Shown one piece after another: positions 34,832 to 43,503 of a stretch of DNA of 64,000 nt. The notes under the pieces are model-generated. The model saw only the letters and a program-made list of their open reading frames with translations. It was not told where the DNA came from and did no database searches. Origin of the DNA: Methylobacterium sp. Leaf117 (GTDB lineage: Bacteria; Pseudomonadota; Alphaproteobacteria; Rhizobiales; Beijerinckiaceae); assembly GCF_001422985.1 (NCBI RefSeq), contig NZ_LMNL01000037.1, forward strand, positions 1 to 64,000. Reading direction: 5' to 3'. The position numbers and the translations under genes were made by a program. The number at the start of each line of letters is the position of its first letter. Within the stretch, counting starts at the first letter, position 1.

Positions 34832-36058
34832 TCAATCCACCAGGGCCGCGTAGGTCAGCACCCGCAATTCGCGCCGGAGCGGCAGCGCCGACGAGGGAAT
34901 GAGCTGGGTCAGCAATACCACGGCGAGATCCTCGGCTGGATCGACCCAGAAGGCGGTGCTGGCGAGCCCGCCCCAGGCCACCTCGCCCGGTGTACCGACG
35001 ATCTGAGCGCGAGCCGGATCGAGCATGACCGAGAAGCCGAGGCCGAAGCCGATGCCCGTGTAGGCCGTCTCGGAGAAGCGCGGCTGGCCCATGGCGGCCA
35101 GGTCCCCGTCGAGATGGTTCATGAGCATGAGGTCGACGGTCTTGCGCCCGAGGAGGCGGGCGCCATCGAGTTCGCCACGCCCGAGAAGGAAGCGGCAGAA
35201 GCGCATGTAGTCGGACGCCGTCGAAACGAGGCCGCCGCCCCCGGAGGGGCAGGCCGGGGGTGTCGAGAAGCGGCTCCTCACCGCGTCGTCGTAGAGCTTC
35301 AGGGTGCGATCCCGGAACAGGCTGTAATTGGCCGCGAGGCGCGGCAGCTTGTCGGCGGGCACGAAGAAGTCGGTATCGACCATGCCCAGCGGCCGGATCA
35401 CACGTTCGCGCAGGAAGTCCGCGAAATCCTGGCCCGAGACCACCGCCACGAGATGCCCGAGGACGTCGGTGGCCACCGAGTAGTTCCATTCGGCGCCGGG
35501 CTGGGCGAGCAGCGGCTGCCGCGCGAGCCGTCCGACCACGTCGGCCAGGCTCGCCTCCTGGGCCTCTCCGAAATCGACACCGTTCTGACGGTATAGCGCA
35601 TCGACGAGGGTCGCCTCCATGAAACCGTAGGTCAGGCCGGAGGTGTGGGTGAGCAGGTCGCGGATGGTGATCGGGCGTTGGGCCGGCTCGCTGTCGAACT
35701 TCGCTCGGTTGCCGCCGGTGAGAACCCGCATGTCCGTGAATTCGGGCAGGAAGCGGGTGACGGGATCGTCGAGTTGGAAGCGCCCCTCCTCGTAGAGCAT
35801 CATCACCGCCACCGACGTCAGCGGCTTGGTCATCGAGTAGATGCGCGCGATGGTGTCAGGCTTGAAGGCTGCGTTGCGGGCGATGTCGGCGCGGCCATGG
35901 GCGCGAAAGAACGCGGTCTGTCCGCCACGCGCCAGCATCACGGACAGACCCGCGACCTTGCTATCGCCGACCAGGCGCTGCATCCAGCCGTCGATGCGCT
36001 CCAGGCGATCCGGACAGAAGCCCAGAGCCCGTGGCTCGCATCCGATCTCACCCTGCAT
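34832..36058 (-). CDS. Serine hydrolase, beta-lactamase class C/EstB family
   Basis: A 408-residue protein. The nucleophile is S75 with K78 in SMTK. The second motif is YSV in EWNYSVATD, and the third is WGG in EVAWGGLASTAFWVDP, the pattern typical of EstB-type esterases rather than true AmpC enzymes (KTG). No signal peptide is visible, so a cytoplasmic esterase or carboxypeptidase-like role is more likely than antibiotic resistance. Start ATG 36058 has GGAG upstream; an in-frame ATG at 36118 exists. It is 72 bp downstream of the DUF427 gene on the same strand, possibly in one transcript. Confidence 0.88.
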   Translation of the reverse strand: MQGEIGCEPRALGFCPDRLERIDGWMQRLVGDSKVAGLSVMLARGGQTAFFRAHGRADIARNAAFKPDTIARIYSMTKPLTSVAVMMLYEEGRFQLDDPVTRFLPEFTDMRVLTGGNRAKFDSEPAQRPITIRDLLTHTSGLTYGFMEATLVDALYRQNGVDFGEAQEASLADVVGRLARQPLLAQPGAEWNYSVATDVLGHLVAVVSGQDFADFLRERVIRPLGMVDTDFFVPADKLPRLAANYSLFRDRTLKLYDDAVRSRFSTPPACPSGGGGLVSTASDYMRFCRFLLGRGELDGARLLGRKTVDLMLMNHLDGDLAAMGQPRFSETAYTGIGFGLGFSVMLDPARAQIVGTPGEVAWGGLASTAFWVDPAEDLAVVLLTQLIPSSALPLRRELRVLTYAALVD

Positions 36059-36130
36059 CCGCACGCTCCGTTCCGTGATCACCCTATCCCGGCATAGCGC
36101 GGGAGCGGTCCTGCGCAAGGCCTCGGCCCA

Positions 36131-36625
36131 TCACCAGCCCATGCTTCCGGGACCGCCCTTGAAGGGGCCGATGATGCCCGGGCTGATCCAGCCGCCGTAG
36201 AAACCGCCCGGCTGCGCTGTCACCCGCGCATCGCCGACGAAGCATCCATCCATCGGCCCGGCATAGAAGGCGATGTAGCCGGCGATCGCGGAAAACCCAG
36301 GCGTCGGAGCGGGGTAGGCCCAGGCAGCGCCCTCGGCACGGGCCACGCCCGCCGCCACGTCGTACAAAACCGCGCGGCCCTTCCACTCGCAGATCCCCGC
36401 GCGGCGGGCGGGTCCGAGCACGCCGGCCACCACATCACCAGGCGGAAAGTAATAGGTTGGCGGATGACTCGTCTCCAGCACCCGATACCCGGCTCGGGAC
36501 TCGGCGATGGTCTGACCGGCCAAGGCAACCCGCAGGCGCGCGTCGACGGCCTCCAGCCGTGGTGGCCGCGGATAGTCCCACACGCTCTCCTCGTTCGGGC
36601 CGGGCGGGATCGGGGTGGGCCACAT
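36131..36625 (-). CDS. DUF427 domain protein
   Basis: A 164-residue soluble protein. ESVWDYPRPPRLEAVDARLRVALAGQTIAES and ETSHPPTYYFPPGDV, CEWKGRAVLYDV and the C-terminal AFYAGPMDGCFVGDARVTAQPGGFYGGW are the DUF427 hallmarks (beta-rich, conserved Trp/Tyr/Cys). Function is unknown. Start ATG 36625 (MWPTPIPPGP) fits the usual family start. Confidence 0.85.
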   Translation of the reverse strand: MWPTPIPPGPNEESVWDYPRPPRLEAVDARLRVALAGQTIAESRAGYRVLETSHPPTYYFPPGDVVAGVLGPARRAGICEWKGRAVLYDVAAGVARAEGAAWAYPAPTPGFSAIAGYIAFYAGPMDGCFVGDARVTAQPGGFYGGWISPGIIGPFKGGPGSMGW

Positions 36626-36750
36626 GGGTCGGAACCTTGCCTCGGTGGATCGGAAGCCCTGACAGATAGGGCAGGGCGGTGCGGCCGCCCGTTTTCCCCC
36701 GGCGCAGGGCATGGTAGCGCAGGCCCGGATCAGACGAAGGGACATCCCGC

Positions 36751-37506
36751 GTGACCGAGCCGACCGCGTTCGCCCTGTACCTCGACTTCGACGGCACTCT
36801 GGTGGAGATCGCCCCCAAGCCCGATCAGGTGCGGGTCGATCCGGCCCTCGCCCCGGCCTTGGAGCGCCTGCGCACCCGGCTCGGCGGCGCGCTCGCCATC
36901 GTCACCGGGCGGCCGATTGCGGTGATCGACGGCTTCCTCGCACCGGCGCGGTTCGACGTCGCCGGCCTGCACGGCGTCGAGAGCCGGGTCGACGGCGTGG
37001 TCTCGGGCGGGCGAGCAGAGGACCATCCCGAGTTGCGCGCCCAGGTTCCGGCCCTGCATGCGGCCGTGGCGGCGCTGGAGCATGTGCTGATCGAGGACAA
37101 GGGCGCTTCCGTAGCAGTCCATTGGCGCCTCGCCACGCCAACCGATGCCGCCGCGGCCGAAGACGCGGTCAAGGCCGCTGCGGCCCATCTCGGGAGCGCC
37201 TACCGCCTCCAGCTTGGCAAGGCGGTCGGCGAGATCGTGCCCGCCTCCGCCACCAAGGGGCACGCCATCCGGGCGCTCGCCGGAAACCCGCCCTATGCGG
37301 GCCGCCGGGCGATCTTCCTTGGAGACGATCTCACCGACGAGAAGGCCTTCGCGGTGGTCAATGAGCTCGGTGGCATTAGCATCCGCATCGGGGGCGCCGA
37401 GACCATCGCATCGCGTCGCCTGATCGATCCTGAAGATGTCCGGCGCCTGATCTATGGATGGGCCGATGGCGCCCCCATCGATCCCGACGCCTTGCCGCCA
37501 GCCTAG
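36751..37506 (+). CDS. otsB: Trehalose-6-phosphate phosphatase (OtsB)
   Basis: HAD-superfamily enzyme that makes trehalose from trehalose-6-phosphate. The 251-residue protein has the nucleophile pair D12/D14 in YLDFDGTLVEI, motif II VTGRP, the Lys region (LQLGKAVGEIVPASATKGHAIRAL) and motif III GDDLTDEKAF. Start codon is GTG 36751, with GAAGG about 10 nt upstream. No otsA synthase is in the window, so the substrate must come from elsewhere. Trehalose is an osmo- and desiccation protectant. Glucokinase follows 66 bp later, a reasonable partner in sugar phosphate flow. Confidence 0.92.
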   Translation: MTEPTAFALYLDFDGTLVEIAPKPDQVRVDPALAPALERLRTRLGGALAIVTGRPIAVIDGFLAPARFDVAGLHGVESRVDGVVSGGRAEDHPELRAQVPALHAAVAALEHVLIEDKGASVAVHWRLATPTDAAAAEDAVKAAAAHLGSAYRLQLGKAVGEIVPASATKGHAIRALAGNPPYAGRRAIFLGDDLTDEKAFAVVNELGGISIRIGGAETIASRRLIDPEDVRRLIYGWADGAPIDPDALPPA

Positions 37507-37572
37507 AACCGCATTTCCGGCCCCCAATTTCCCGCCCAGCCCGGTCCCGGGCACCCGATGGAAGAGGCGCGC

Positions 37573-38583
37573 ATGTTCGAGTTCCCCGTTCTCGTCGGTG
37601 ATATCGGCGGCACCAACGCGCGCTTCGCTGTGGTGCCGGAGGCGGGCGCGAAGCCCATCCTGCTCTCCCACGAGGCGACGGCCGGCCATCCCGATCCCAG
37701 CGCCGCCATCCGGGCTTCGCTGGCCCAGGGTGACGGTCCCGCCCCGCGCTCGGCAATCCTCGCGGTGGCGGCCCGGGTCGATGGACCGGCGGTGCAGCTC
37801 ACCAACGCCCATTGGGTGATCGAGGGTGCCCGGATCGGTCGGGATTTCGGCCTCTCGCGCTCCGTCGTCGTCAACGACTACGTGCCGGTCGCGGCAGGCG
37901 CGGCGGGGATCAGCCCCTCCGAGCTCACGCCGATCGGTCCTCATCGCGAGGAAGGCCGGGAGGGCGATCAGGGTGCCCGGCTGGTGCTCGGTCCTGGCAC
38001 CGGCTTCGGCGCGGCGGCGCTGCTGCCGGTCGGCAAGCGGCTCGTCATCGTCTCCACCGAAGCGGGACACACGGATTTCGGACCGAGCAATGCCGCCGAG
38101 CACGCGCTGTGGCCGCACCTGGAGCGCGTCGAGGGTCGCGTGACCGTGGAGACTCTGCTCTCCGGCCCCGGCCTGACGCGGCTCCATGGGGGACTGCACC
38201 GTCTGCGCACCGGCACAGACGGCCCTCGGCGCGATCCGGCATCCGTGACCGAAGCCGGACTCTCGGGCACCGATCCGGATGCGGCAGCGTCCCTGAACCT
38301 TTTCGCGAAGCTTCTCGGCAGGGTCTGCGGCGATCTCGCCCTGACCTTCCTGGCGACCGGTGGCGTCTATATCGGCGGCGGGATCGCGCCCCGGATCATC
38401 GACGTGCTGCAGCGCGGAGCGTTTCGCGAAGCCTTCGAGCGCAAGCCGCCCTTCATCGCACAAATGCAGGTAATCCCCACCAGCGTCATCGCCGTGCACG
38501 ATCCGGCCCTGACCGGCCTCGCCGCCCTGGCGAGCCAACCTGATCTGTTCGATTATCACGGTCAGGTCTGGCAGCCCGACTGA
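37573..38583 (+). CDS. glk: Glucokinase
   Basis: ATP-dependent glucokinase of 336 residues, expected to phosphorylate glucose. Motifs: VGDIGGTNARFAV near the start, GPGTGFGAAALLPV, STEAGHTDFGPSN (glucose-binding Glu/His) and FLATGGVYIGGGIAPRI. This is the bacterial group II glucokinase, not the ROK type. Start ATG 37573 has GGAAGAGG upstream; ATG 37558 overlaps that ribosome site and is rejected. Lies downstream of otsB and 14 bp upstream of the DUF2459 gene, likely one transcript. Confidence 0.93.
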   Translation: MFEFPVLVGDIGGTNARFAVVPEAGAKPILLSHEATAGHPDPSAAIRASLAQGDGPAPRSAILAVAARVDGPAVQLTNAHWVIEGARIGRDFGLSRSVVVNDYVPVAAGAAGISPSELTPIGPHREEGREGDQGARLVLGPGTGFGAAALLPVGKRLVIVSTEAGHTDFGPSNAAEHALWPHLERVEGRVTVETLLSGPGLTRLHGGLHRLRTGTDGPRRDPASVTEAGLSGTDPDAAASLNLFAKLLGRVCGDLALTFLATGGVYIGGGIAPRIIDVLQRGAFREAFERKPPFIAQMQVIPTSVIAVHDPALTGLAALASQPDLFDYHGQVWQPD

Positions 38584-38597
38584 TCGTCCGAAATCCG

Positions 38598-39362
38598 ATG
38601 TGCACGCGCCGTACCGCCCTGTACCGGACCGGTCGCCTCTTCGCAGCCATGGTGGCCGTCGTGGCGATCACCATCGGCGTGCTGGTCCTGGCGGCGCTGA
38701 TGACGGCGCACCCGGGCGATCCCGACCTTTATCCCGCTCGTGCAGAGGACGGCGAGACCATCAGCCTCGTCTCGCATGGCTGGCACTCCGGCCTGATCCT
38801 GCCCCGCGCGGCCTTGATCGGGCCCGGCGGGGGGCCGGCGCTTGCCAGCATCGCCACCCGGTTTCGCGCCTATCCGCAGATCGAATTCGGCTGGGGCGAA
38901 GCCCGTTTCTACCGGGCGACGCCGACCCTGGCGCAATTCGATGCTCGCCTCGCCCTTGAGGCCCTCTTCACGCCGGGGGGTCGCGCAGGCGTCATCCAGG
39001 TGGTCGGTCTGGAGCGTCCGGTGCGCGAGAGCTTTCCTGGTTCCGATATCGTGCCCGTGCGGGTCTCGCGCGCCGGCCTCGCGCGCCTTCTCACCCGGTT
39101 AGAGGCAGGATTCGGCCTCGTGGAGGGACAGCCGATCGCCGGCGGACCAGGCCTCTACGGCCCGAGCCTGTTCTACGAGGGGACGGGACGCTTCTCCTAC
39201 GCGAATGTCTGCAATCATTGGGCCGCACGGCTGCTGAATGCGGCCGGCCTCCCGATCACGCCAATCCTCGACACGTATCCGGCGGGCTTGCTCCTCGACC
39301 TGCGCTGGCGCGCCGGCCTCACGGCCCTTCCTGCCGCGACCGCGAACCTGTCCAAACCGTAA
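38598..39362 (+). CDS. DUF2459 (TIGR02117) family exported protein
   Basis: A 254-residue protein with one N-terminal membrane segment (LFAAMVAVVAITIGVLVLAALM). The domain has ISLVSHGWHSGLILP, EFGWGEARFYRATP and NVCNHWAARLLNAAGLP, matching DUF2459, whose members have a conserved His, Glu and Cys in a papain-like (NlpC-like) arrangement; here GWHSG, GWGE and NVCNHW are complete. An amidase or peptidase role at the cell surface is a guess. The start lies 14 bp after glk. Confidence 0.82.
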   Translation: MCTRRTALYRTGRLFAAMVAVVAITIGVLVLAALMTAHPGDPDLYPARAEDGETISLVSHGWHSGLILPRAALIGPGGGPALASIATRFRAYPQIEFGWGEARFYRATPTLAQFDARLALEALFTPGGRAGVIQVVGLERPVRESFPGSDIVPVRVSRAGLARLLTRLEAGFGLVEGQPIAGGPGLYGPSLFYEGTGRFSYANVCNHWAARLLNAAGLPITPILDTYPAGLLLDLRWRAGLTALPAATANLSKP

Positions 39363-39385
39363 TCCTGGCGCCACGCGGGGGTCAG

Positions 39386-39421
39386 GCGGCACGCCTTACA
39401 AACCGGATCACGGCGTGCCGC
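39386..39421. repeat. Inverted repeat before degP
   Basis: GCGGCACGCC (39386-39395) and GGCGTGCCGC (39412-39421) form a perfect 10-bp pair around 16 nt, 24 bp before the degP start. It may be an operator, the glk-DUF2459 terminator, or a structure near the ribosome site. Confidence 0.6.
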
Positions 39422-39445
39422 TGCGCGCCACCCGATCCGGAGTCC

Positions 39446-40975
39446 ATGATGATCGCTCAGCCCAACCGCCTGCGCCGCAATGCTCTCGCCTCGGTCGCCG
39501 TTGCATCCCTCGTCGCGACGGGCGCCGCCGGCTTCGGCCTGACCCAACCGTCGACGCCGGCCTATGCCCAGTCCCTATCCAAGAACCCGATCGAGACGCC
39601 CGACCATCCGCCGGGCTCCTTTGCCAGCGTCGTCGACAAGGTGAAGCCGGGCGTCGTCGCCGTGAAGGTGAAACTCGACGATAGCGCCACGTCGGACGAT
39701 GACGACGGCCCCGGTCAGGGCCAGGGTCAGCAGGTTCCGCCTCAGCTCCGGGAGTTCTTCAAGCGCTTCGGCCAGGGTGGTCCGGGCCAGGGCCAGGGTT
39801 TCGGCGCGCCCAAGCGCCAGGGCCAACGCGGCGCCATGGGCTCCGGCTTCATCATCTCGGCCGATGGCTACGTGGTGACCAACAACCACGTCGTCGACAA
39901 GGCCAAGTCCGTGCAGGTGACGCTCGACGACAACCGCACCCTCGACGCGAAGGTCATCGGCAAGGACCCCAAGACCGACCTCGCTCTCCTGAAGATCACC
40001 GAGGGCGGGACCTTCCCATACGTCTCGCTCAGCAAGTCGGCCCCCCGGGTCGGTGACTGGGTGGTGGCCATCGGCAACCCGTTCGGCCTGGGTGGCACCG
40101 TCACTGCCGGCATCGTCTCGGCCCGCGGCCGCGACATCGGTGCCGGCCCTTACGACGACTTCCTGCAGATCGATGCGCCGATCAACAAGGGCAATTCCGG
40201 CGGCCCGACCTTCAACGTCGGCGGCGAAGTGGTGGGCGTGAACACCGCCATCGCGTCGCCTTCAGGCGGCAGCGTCGGTCTCGCCTTCGCGATTCCTGCG
40301 GAGACCGTTCAGGCGGTGGTCGACCAGCTCCGGGCCGACGGCAAGGTGGCGCGCGGCTATCTCGGAGTTCAGGTCCAGCCGGTGACGAAGGACATCGCCG
40401 ACGGCCTCGGCCTCGACAAGGCCAAGGGCGCCCTCGTGGACCACGCCGAGGCCGGGACCCCCGCGGCCAAGGCCGGTCTGAAATCCGGTGACGTCATCGA
40501 AACCGTCAACGGCACGCCGATCAACGATGCCAGGGAGCTGTCCCGCAAGATCGCCGGCATCAAGCCGGGTGCCAAGGTCGAGCTGACCTACCTACGCGGC
40601 GGCAAGTCCGATACCGCGACCGTGGAACTCGGTGTCCTGCCGAACGACACCCGGGTGGCGAACAACGATCGCGGTTCGTCGGCAAACGGGCAGCCGCGTC
40701 TGGGCCTCAGCCTCGCTCCGGCCTCCGAAGTCGGTGCCGGCTCCGAAGGTGTGGCGGTGATGGAGGTCGATCCGGATGGTCCGGCAGCGGCCAAGGGTAT
40801 CGAGCAGGGCGACATCATCCTCGATGTCGCAGGCTCCAGCGTCTCGCAGCCCTCCGAGGTCGCCGAGCGGATTCGCTCCGCCGAGACGAGCGGCCGGAAG
40901 GCGGTCTTGATGCGCGTCAAGAGCCAGAAGGGCGTCACCCGCTTTGTGGCGGTGGCCCTGAACAAGGCAGGCTGA
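39446..40975 (+). CDS. degP: Periplasmic serine protease/chaperone DegP (Do family)
   Basis: HtrA-type protease that degrades or holds misfolded envelope proteins. The 509-residue protein has a signal peptide (cleavage near AYAQ), a Gln/Gly-rich loop near 95-125, and the catalytic triad H148 (NNHVVD), D178 (KTDLALL) and S251 (GNSGGP). Two PDZ domains follow (about 300-390, GYLGVQVQPVTKDIADGLGL, and about 405-500, RLGLSLAPA). The length and layout are those of DegP/MucD. Start ATG 39446 with GGAG upstream. Ends in the hairpin at 41024. Confidence 0.95.
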   Translation: MMIAQPNRLRRNALASVAVASLVATGAAGFGLTQPSTPAYAQSLSKNPIETPDHPPGSFASVVDKVKPGVVAVKVKLDDSATSDDDDGPGQGQGQQVPPQLREFFKRFGQGGPGQGQGFGAPKRQGQRGAMGSGFIISADGYVVTNNHVVDKAKSVQVTLDDNRTLDAKVIGKDPKTDLALLKITEGGTFPYVSLSKSAPRVGDWVVAIGNPFGLGGTVTAGIVSARGRDIGAGPYDDFLQIDAPINKGNSGGPTFNVGGEVVGVNTAIASPSGGSVGLAFAIPAETVQAVVDQLRADGKVARGYLGVQVQPVTKDIADGLGLDKAKGALVDHAEAGTPAAKAGLKSGDVIETVNGTPINDARELSRKIAGIKPGAKVELTYLRGGKSDTATVELGVLPNDTRVANNDRGSSANGQPRLGLSLAPASEVGAGSEGVAVMEVDPDGPAAAKGIEQGDIILDVAGSSVSQPSEVAERIRSAETSGRKAVLMRVKSQKGVTRFVAVALNKAG

Positions 40976-41023
40976 TCCCGAGCGGGCTGATCCCAACCCG
41001 CCTCGCATCGCGAAAAACGAACC

Positions 41024-41054
41024 CGGCGCCGGCTCATTGCATGGGCCGGCGCCG
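41024..41054 (+). terminator. Hairpin terminator of degP
   Basis: CGGCGCCGGC (41024-41033) pairs with GCCGGCGCCG (41045-41054) around 11 nt. Very stable; lacks a U-run, so it may act with Rho. Confidence 0.7.
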
Positions 41055-41224
41055 CCCGTCGTCCGGGCGCCGATGACGTCAGGTCTTTGGCGGGTTCAGG
41101 TCTTCGAATGCGTCCGGGGACGCACTGTCAGGTTATGTCAGGCGGCATACGTGACTGTCTCGCAGGTTTCCTTCGCAGAATCTGCGACTCAAGCCCTCGT
41201 GCAGCCTCATACGGAGTCCCGTAT

Positions 41225-41449
41225 GGCTCGGTCCTGACCGAGCTTGCCCGGGAACACGGGGTCAAGGATGGCGCGGTGGTGCTGGCTTGGCTTCTCAGGC
41301 GCTCGCCCGTGCTGCTTCCGATTGCCGGCACCGGCGATCGGCAGCATCTGGCCGACAACATGGCGGGCGCAGGCCTCGATTGGATTGAGGCCAAGTACAA
41401 CGCCCTCGACGCCCAGGGGTGCGCGGCCTGGCAGACCACGCAACCCTGA
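41225..41449 (+). pseudogene. Aldo/keto reductase, C-terminal fragment
   Basis: The reading frame to TGA 41447 encodes LTELAREHGVKDGAVVLAWLL, RRSPVLLPIAGTGDRQHL and a final helix, the last about 70 residues of an aldo/keto reductase (the AWLLRRSPVLLPIPGT helix-strand block binds the NADPH phosphate). The catalytic Tyr, Lys and His and the first six barrel strands are missing. Upstream of 41225 the homology stops abruptly. It is a remnant of a deleted or transferred gene, located between degP and the aminotransferase gene. Confidence 0.75.
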
Positions 41450-41551
41450 TCCGTCGCGGGCTGCATTTCAAACGGGGTGACGCAGGCGGCGCGAGGCGTC
41501 ATGGTGCGCCGCGCTTGCCGCTCGCGCGGCCTCACTCGGACTCGAGACATC

Positions 41552-42847
41552 ATGACGACGATCGCCGACCGCAGCCCGGCCGAACTCGCGGATCTGCGCG
41601 CCCAGGCTCAAGCGGCCTATGACGCCTTCAAGGCGCGGGGCCTCAAGCTCGACATGACGCGTGGCAAACCGGCGCCCGAGCAGCTCGACCTGTCGTCCGG
41701 TATGCTCGCGCTGCCCGGCAACGGCGACTACACCACTGCAGCCGGGGAGGATGCCCGCAATTATGGTGGCCAGCAGGGCCTGCCCGAGTTGCGCGCGCTG
41801 TTCTCGCACCTCATCGACGCGCCGGCGGACCAGATCGTGGTCGGAGGCAATTCGAGCCTCGCCCTGATGCACGACACCATCGCGTGGGCGCTGCTGAAGG
41901 GCGTACCGGGGTCCGAGCGGCCCTGGTCGAAGGAGGACGCTCCGGTCTTCCTCTGCCCGGTCCCGGGTTACGACCGCCACTTCGCCCTGTGCGAGGAATA
42001 CGGCATCCGCATGATCCCCGTGCCGATGACGGGACAGGGACCGGACATGGACGTGGTCGAGGGTCTCGTCGCCGACCCGGCCGTCAAGGGCATGTGGTGC
42101 GTCCCGAAATACGCCAATCCGTCCGGAGAGATCTTCTCGGACGAAACTGTGCGGCGCCTCGCCGCGATGAAGACCGGCGCTCCCGACTTTCGCCTGTTCT
42201 GGGACAACGCCTACGCGGTGCATCACCTGACGTCGGATCGCCATCCGGTGCAGGATATTCTCACCGCCTGCACCGAGGCCGGCAACCCGAACCGTCCCTT
42301 CCTCTACGCCTCGACCTCGAAAATCACGCTTGCGGGCGCCGGTCTTGCGGTCTTCGCCGGCTCGCCCGAGAACACGCGCTGGTTCCTGGCTCGATCCGCG
42401 AAGCAGACCATCGGTCCGGATAAGCTCAACCAACTGCGCCACGTGCGCTTCTTGCGGGATGGCGCTGGCCTTCAGGCCCACATGGACGCCCACCGCGCCC
42501 TGATCGCGCCCAAATTCGCTGCCGTGCAGGCGGCGCTTGACCGGCACCTCAGCGGCACGGGTGCCGCACGCTGGACGCGGCCGGAGGGAGGCTACTTCAT
42601 TACCGTGGAAGCCCGTGAGGGCACGGCCACCGAGGTGGTGCGGTTGGCCAAGGATGCCGGCATCGCCCTCACGCCGGCCGGAGCGACCTCGCCCTACGGC
42701 CGTGATCCGAAGGACAGCGTCCTGCGTCTCGCGCCCACCTATCCCAGCCTCGACGACGTCACGAAGGCAGCCGAGGGCATCGCGCTGTGCATCCTTCTTG
42801 CATCCCTCGACGCCGAACACAGGACCCGTGAACGAGCGGCGGCCTGA
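41552..42847 (+). CDS. PLP-dependent aminotransferase, class I (AspB-like Ic subgroup)
   Basis: A 431-residue aminotransferase. N-terminal LDMTRGKPAPEQLDLSSGML, the NYGGQQGLPELRALFS segment, VPGYDRHFALCEEYGI, CVPKYANPSGEIFSDE, the FWDNAYAVHHL strand and the PLP lysine in YASTSKITLAGAG are all present. This matches the aspartate aminotransferase-like group (PF12897), for which several members are annotated as alanine or aspartate transaminases; substrate not certain. Start ATG 41552 (MTTIADRSP). Alternative starts upstream (41477) give no homology. A 17-bp tandem repeat follows the gene. Confidence 0.9.
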   Translation: MTTIADRSPAELADLRAQAQAAYDAFKARGLKLDMTRGKPAPEQLDLSSGMLALPGNGDYTTAAGEDARNYGGQQGLPELRALFSHLIDAPADQIVVGGNSSLALMHDTIAWALLKGVPGSERPWSKEDAPVFLCPVPGYDRHFALCEEYGIRMIPVPMTGQGPDMDVVEGLVADPAVKGMWCVPKYANPSGEIFSDETVRRLAAMKTGAPDFRLFWDNAYAVHHLTSDRHPVQDILTACTEAGNPNRPFLYASTSKITLAGAGLAVFAGSPENTRWFLARSAKQTIGPDKLNQLRHVRFLRDGAGLQAHMDAHRALIAPKFAAVQAALDRHLSGTGAARWTRPEGGYFITVEAREGTATEVVRLAKDAGIALTPAGATSPYGRDPKDSVLRLAPTYPSLDDVTKAAEGIALCILLASLDAEHRTRERAAA

Positions 42848-42920
42848 GACCTGCCTCGGCATCCGGGTCACAGATCGGATGCCGAGGCGTGGGGCCGGGA
42901 GGCGCCAGGATGACGACGGT

Positions 42921-42988
42921 GAGGACGTGACGAGGGTGAGGACGTGACGAGGGTGAGGACGTGACGAGGGTGAGGACGTGACGACGAT
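42921..42988 (+). repeat. Tandem repeat of 17-bp units containing start/stop overlaps
   Basis: GAGGACGTGACGAGGGT occurs at 42921, 42938 and 42955, with a changed fourth copy at 42972 that is the true start site of the next gene. Each unit carries GAGG then GTG, and reading from each GTG gives six codons to a TGA that overlaps the next GTG. Seen directly; any effect on expression is inferred. Confidence 0.85.
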
Positions 42989-43451
42989 CAGAACATGGCG
43001 CTGGGACGGTCCGCCGTGCCGGGCGGTCGTGACGGTCGTCATGCTCCTCAGCGCCGCAACGCAGGCGCAGGCACGCTCCGCCTGGATCACCGGCACCTTC
43101 GTCTATGCCGATCTCTGCACCGTTCGGGACAATGGCGCACGCAACGGACACCGGGTCATGCTGCGGCGCTCGCCAAACGGCAATGCCGTGACCTTCGAGG
43201 GCGCGGACCACATCGGCCCCGTTGCGGTTGAAGCCATGAGCCTCGACGATTCCACCAGGGCGCTTACCTTCGCGGTCTCGACCGAGGCGGGCGCGATTCG
43301 TTTCCAGGGCGTCGTCGAACCCGGCGCTCTGACGGGCACCATTGAGGACGAGGCGGGGCTGCATGCAGTTCATCTGCCCCGTGTGTTGCGCTCTCACACC
43401 CATGAAACTTGCTCCGATGAGATCACCGGGGCGATCGGCCAACACCAATAA
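42978..43451 (+). CDS. Secreted hypothetical protein
   Basis: A 157-residue protein starting at GTG 42978, whose GAGG site is the last copy of the repeat at 42921. A signal-like segment lies at residues 15-32 (CRAVVTVVMLLSAATQAQA). The mature part (SAWITGTFVYADLCTVRDNGARNGHRVMLRRSPNGNAVTFEG, then LTFAVSTEAGAIRFQGVVEPGALTGTIEDEAG) looks like a small beta barrel of the lipocalin or calycin kind. No family recognised. Confidence 0.6.
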   Translation: MTTIRTWRWDGPPCRAVVTVVMLLSAATQAQARSAWITGTFVYADLCTVRDNGARNGHRVMLRRSPNGNAVTFEGADHIGPVAVEAMSLDDSTRALTFAVSTEAGAIRFQGVVEPGALTGTIEDEAGLHAVHLPRVLRSHTHETCSDEITGAIGQHQ

Positions 43452-43503
43452 GTGTGGGACTTGGAGTGTGGGCCTTGAGCCGGGCGTGCGTTAAATCAAC
43501 ACG

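Noticed and set aside
34832..36058. Class C beta-lactamase (antibiotic resistance) call
   Set aside because: The third motif is WGG instead of KTG and no signal peptide is visible, which fits EstB-type esterases.
36730..38559. A 609-codon minus-strand frame opposite otsB and glk
   Set aside because: Both plus-strand enzymes are complete with all motifs; the minus product has none.
42921..42988. Tandem repeat considered as a CRISPR array
   Set aside because: Units are 17 bp without spacers and no cas genes are near.
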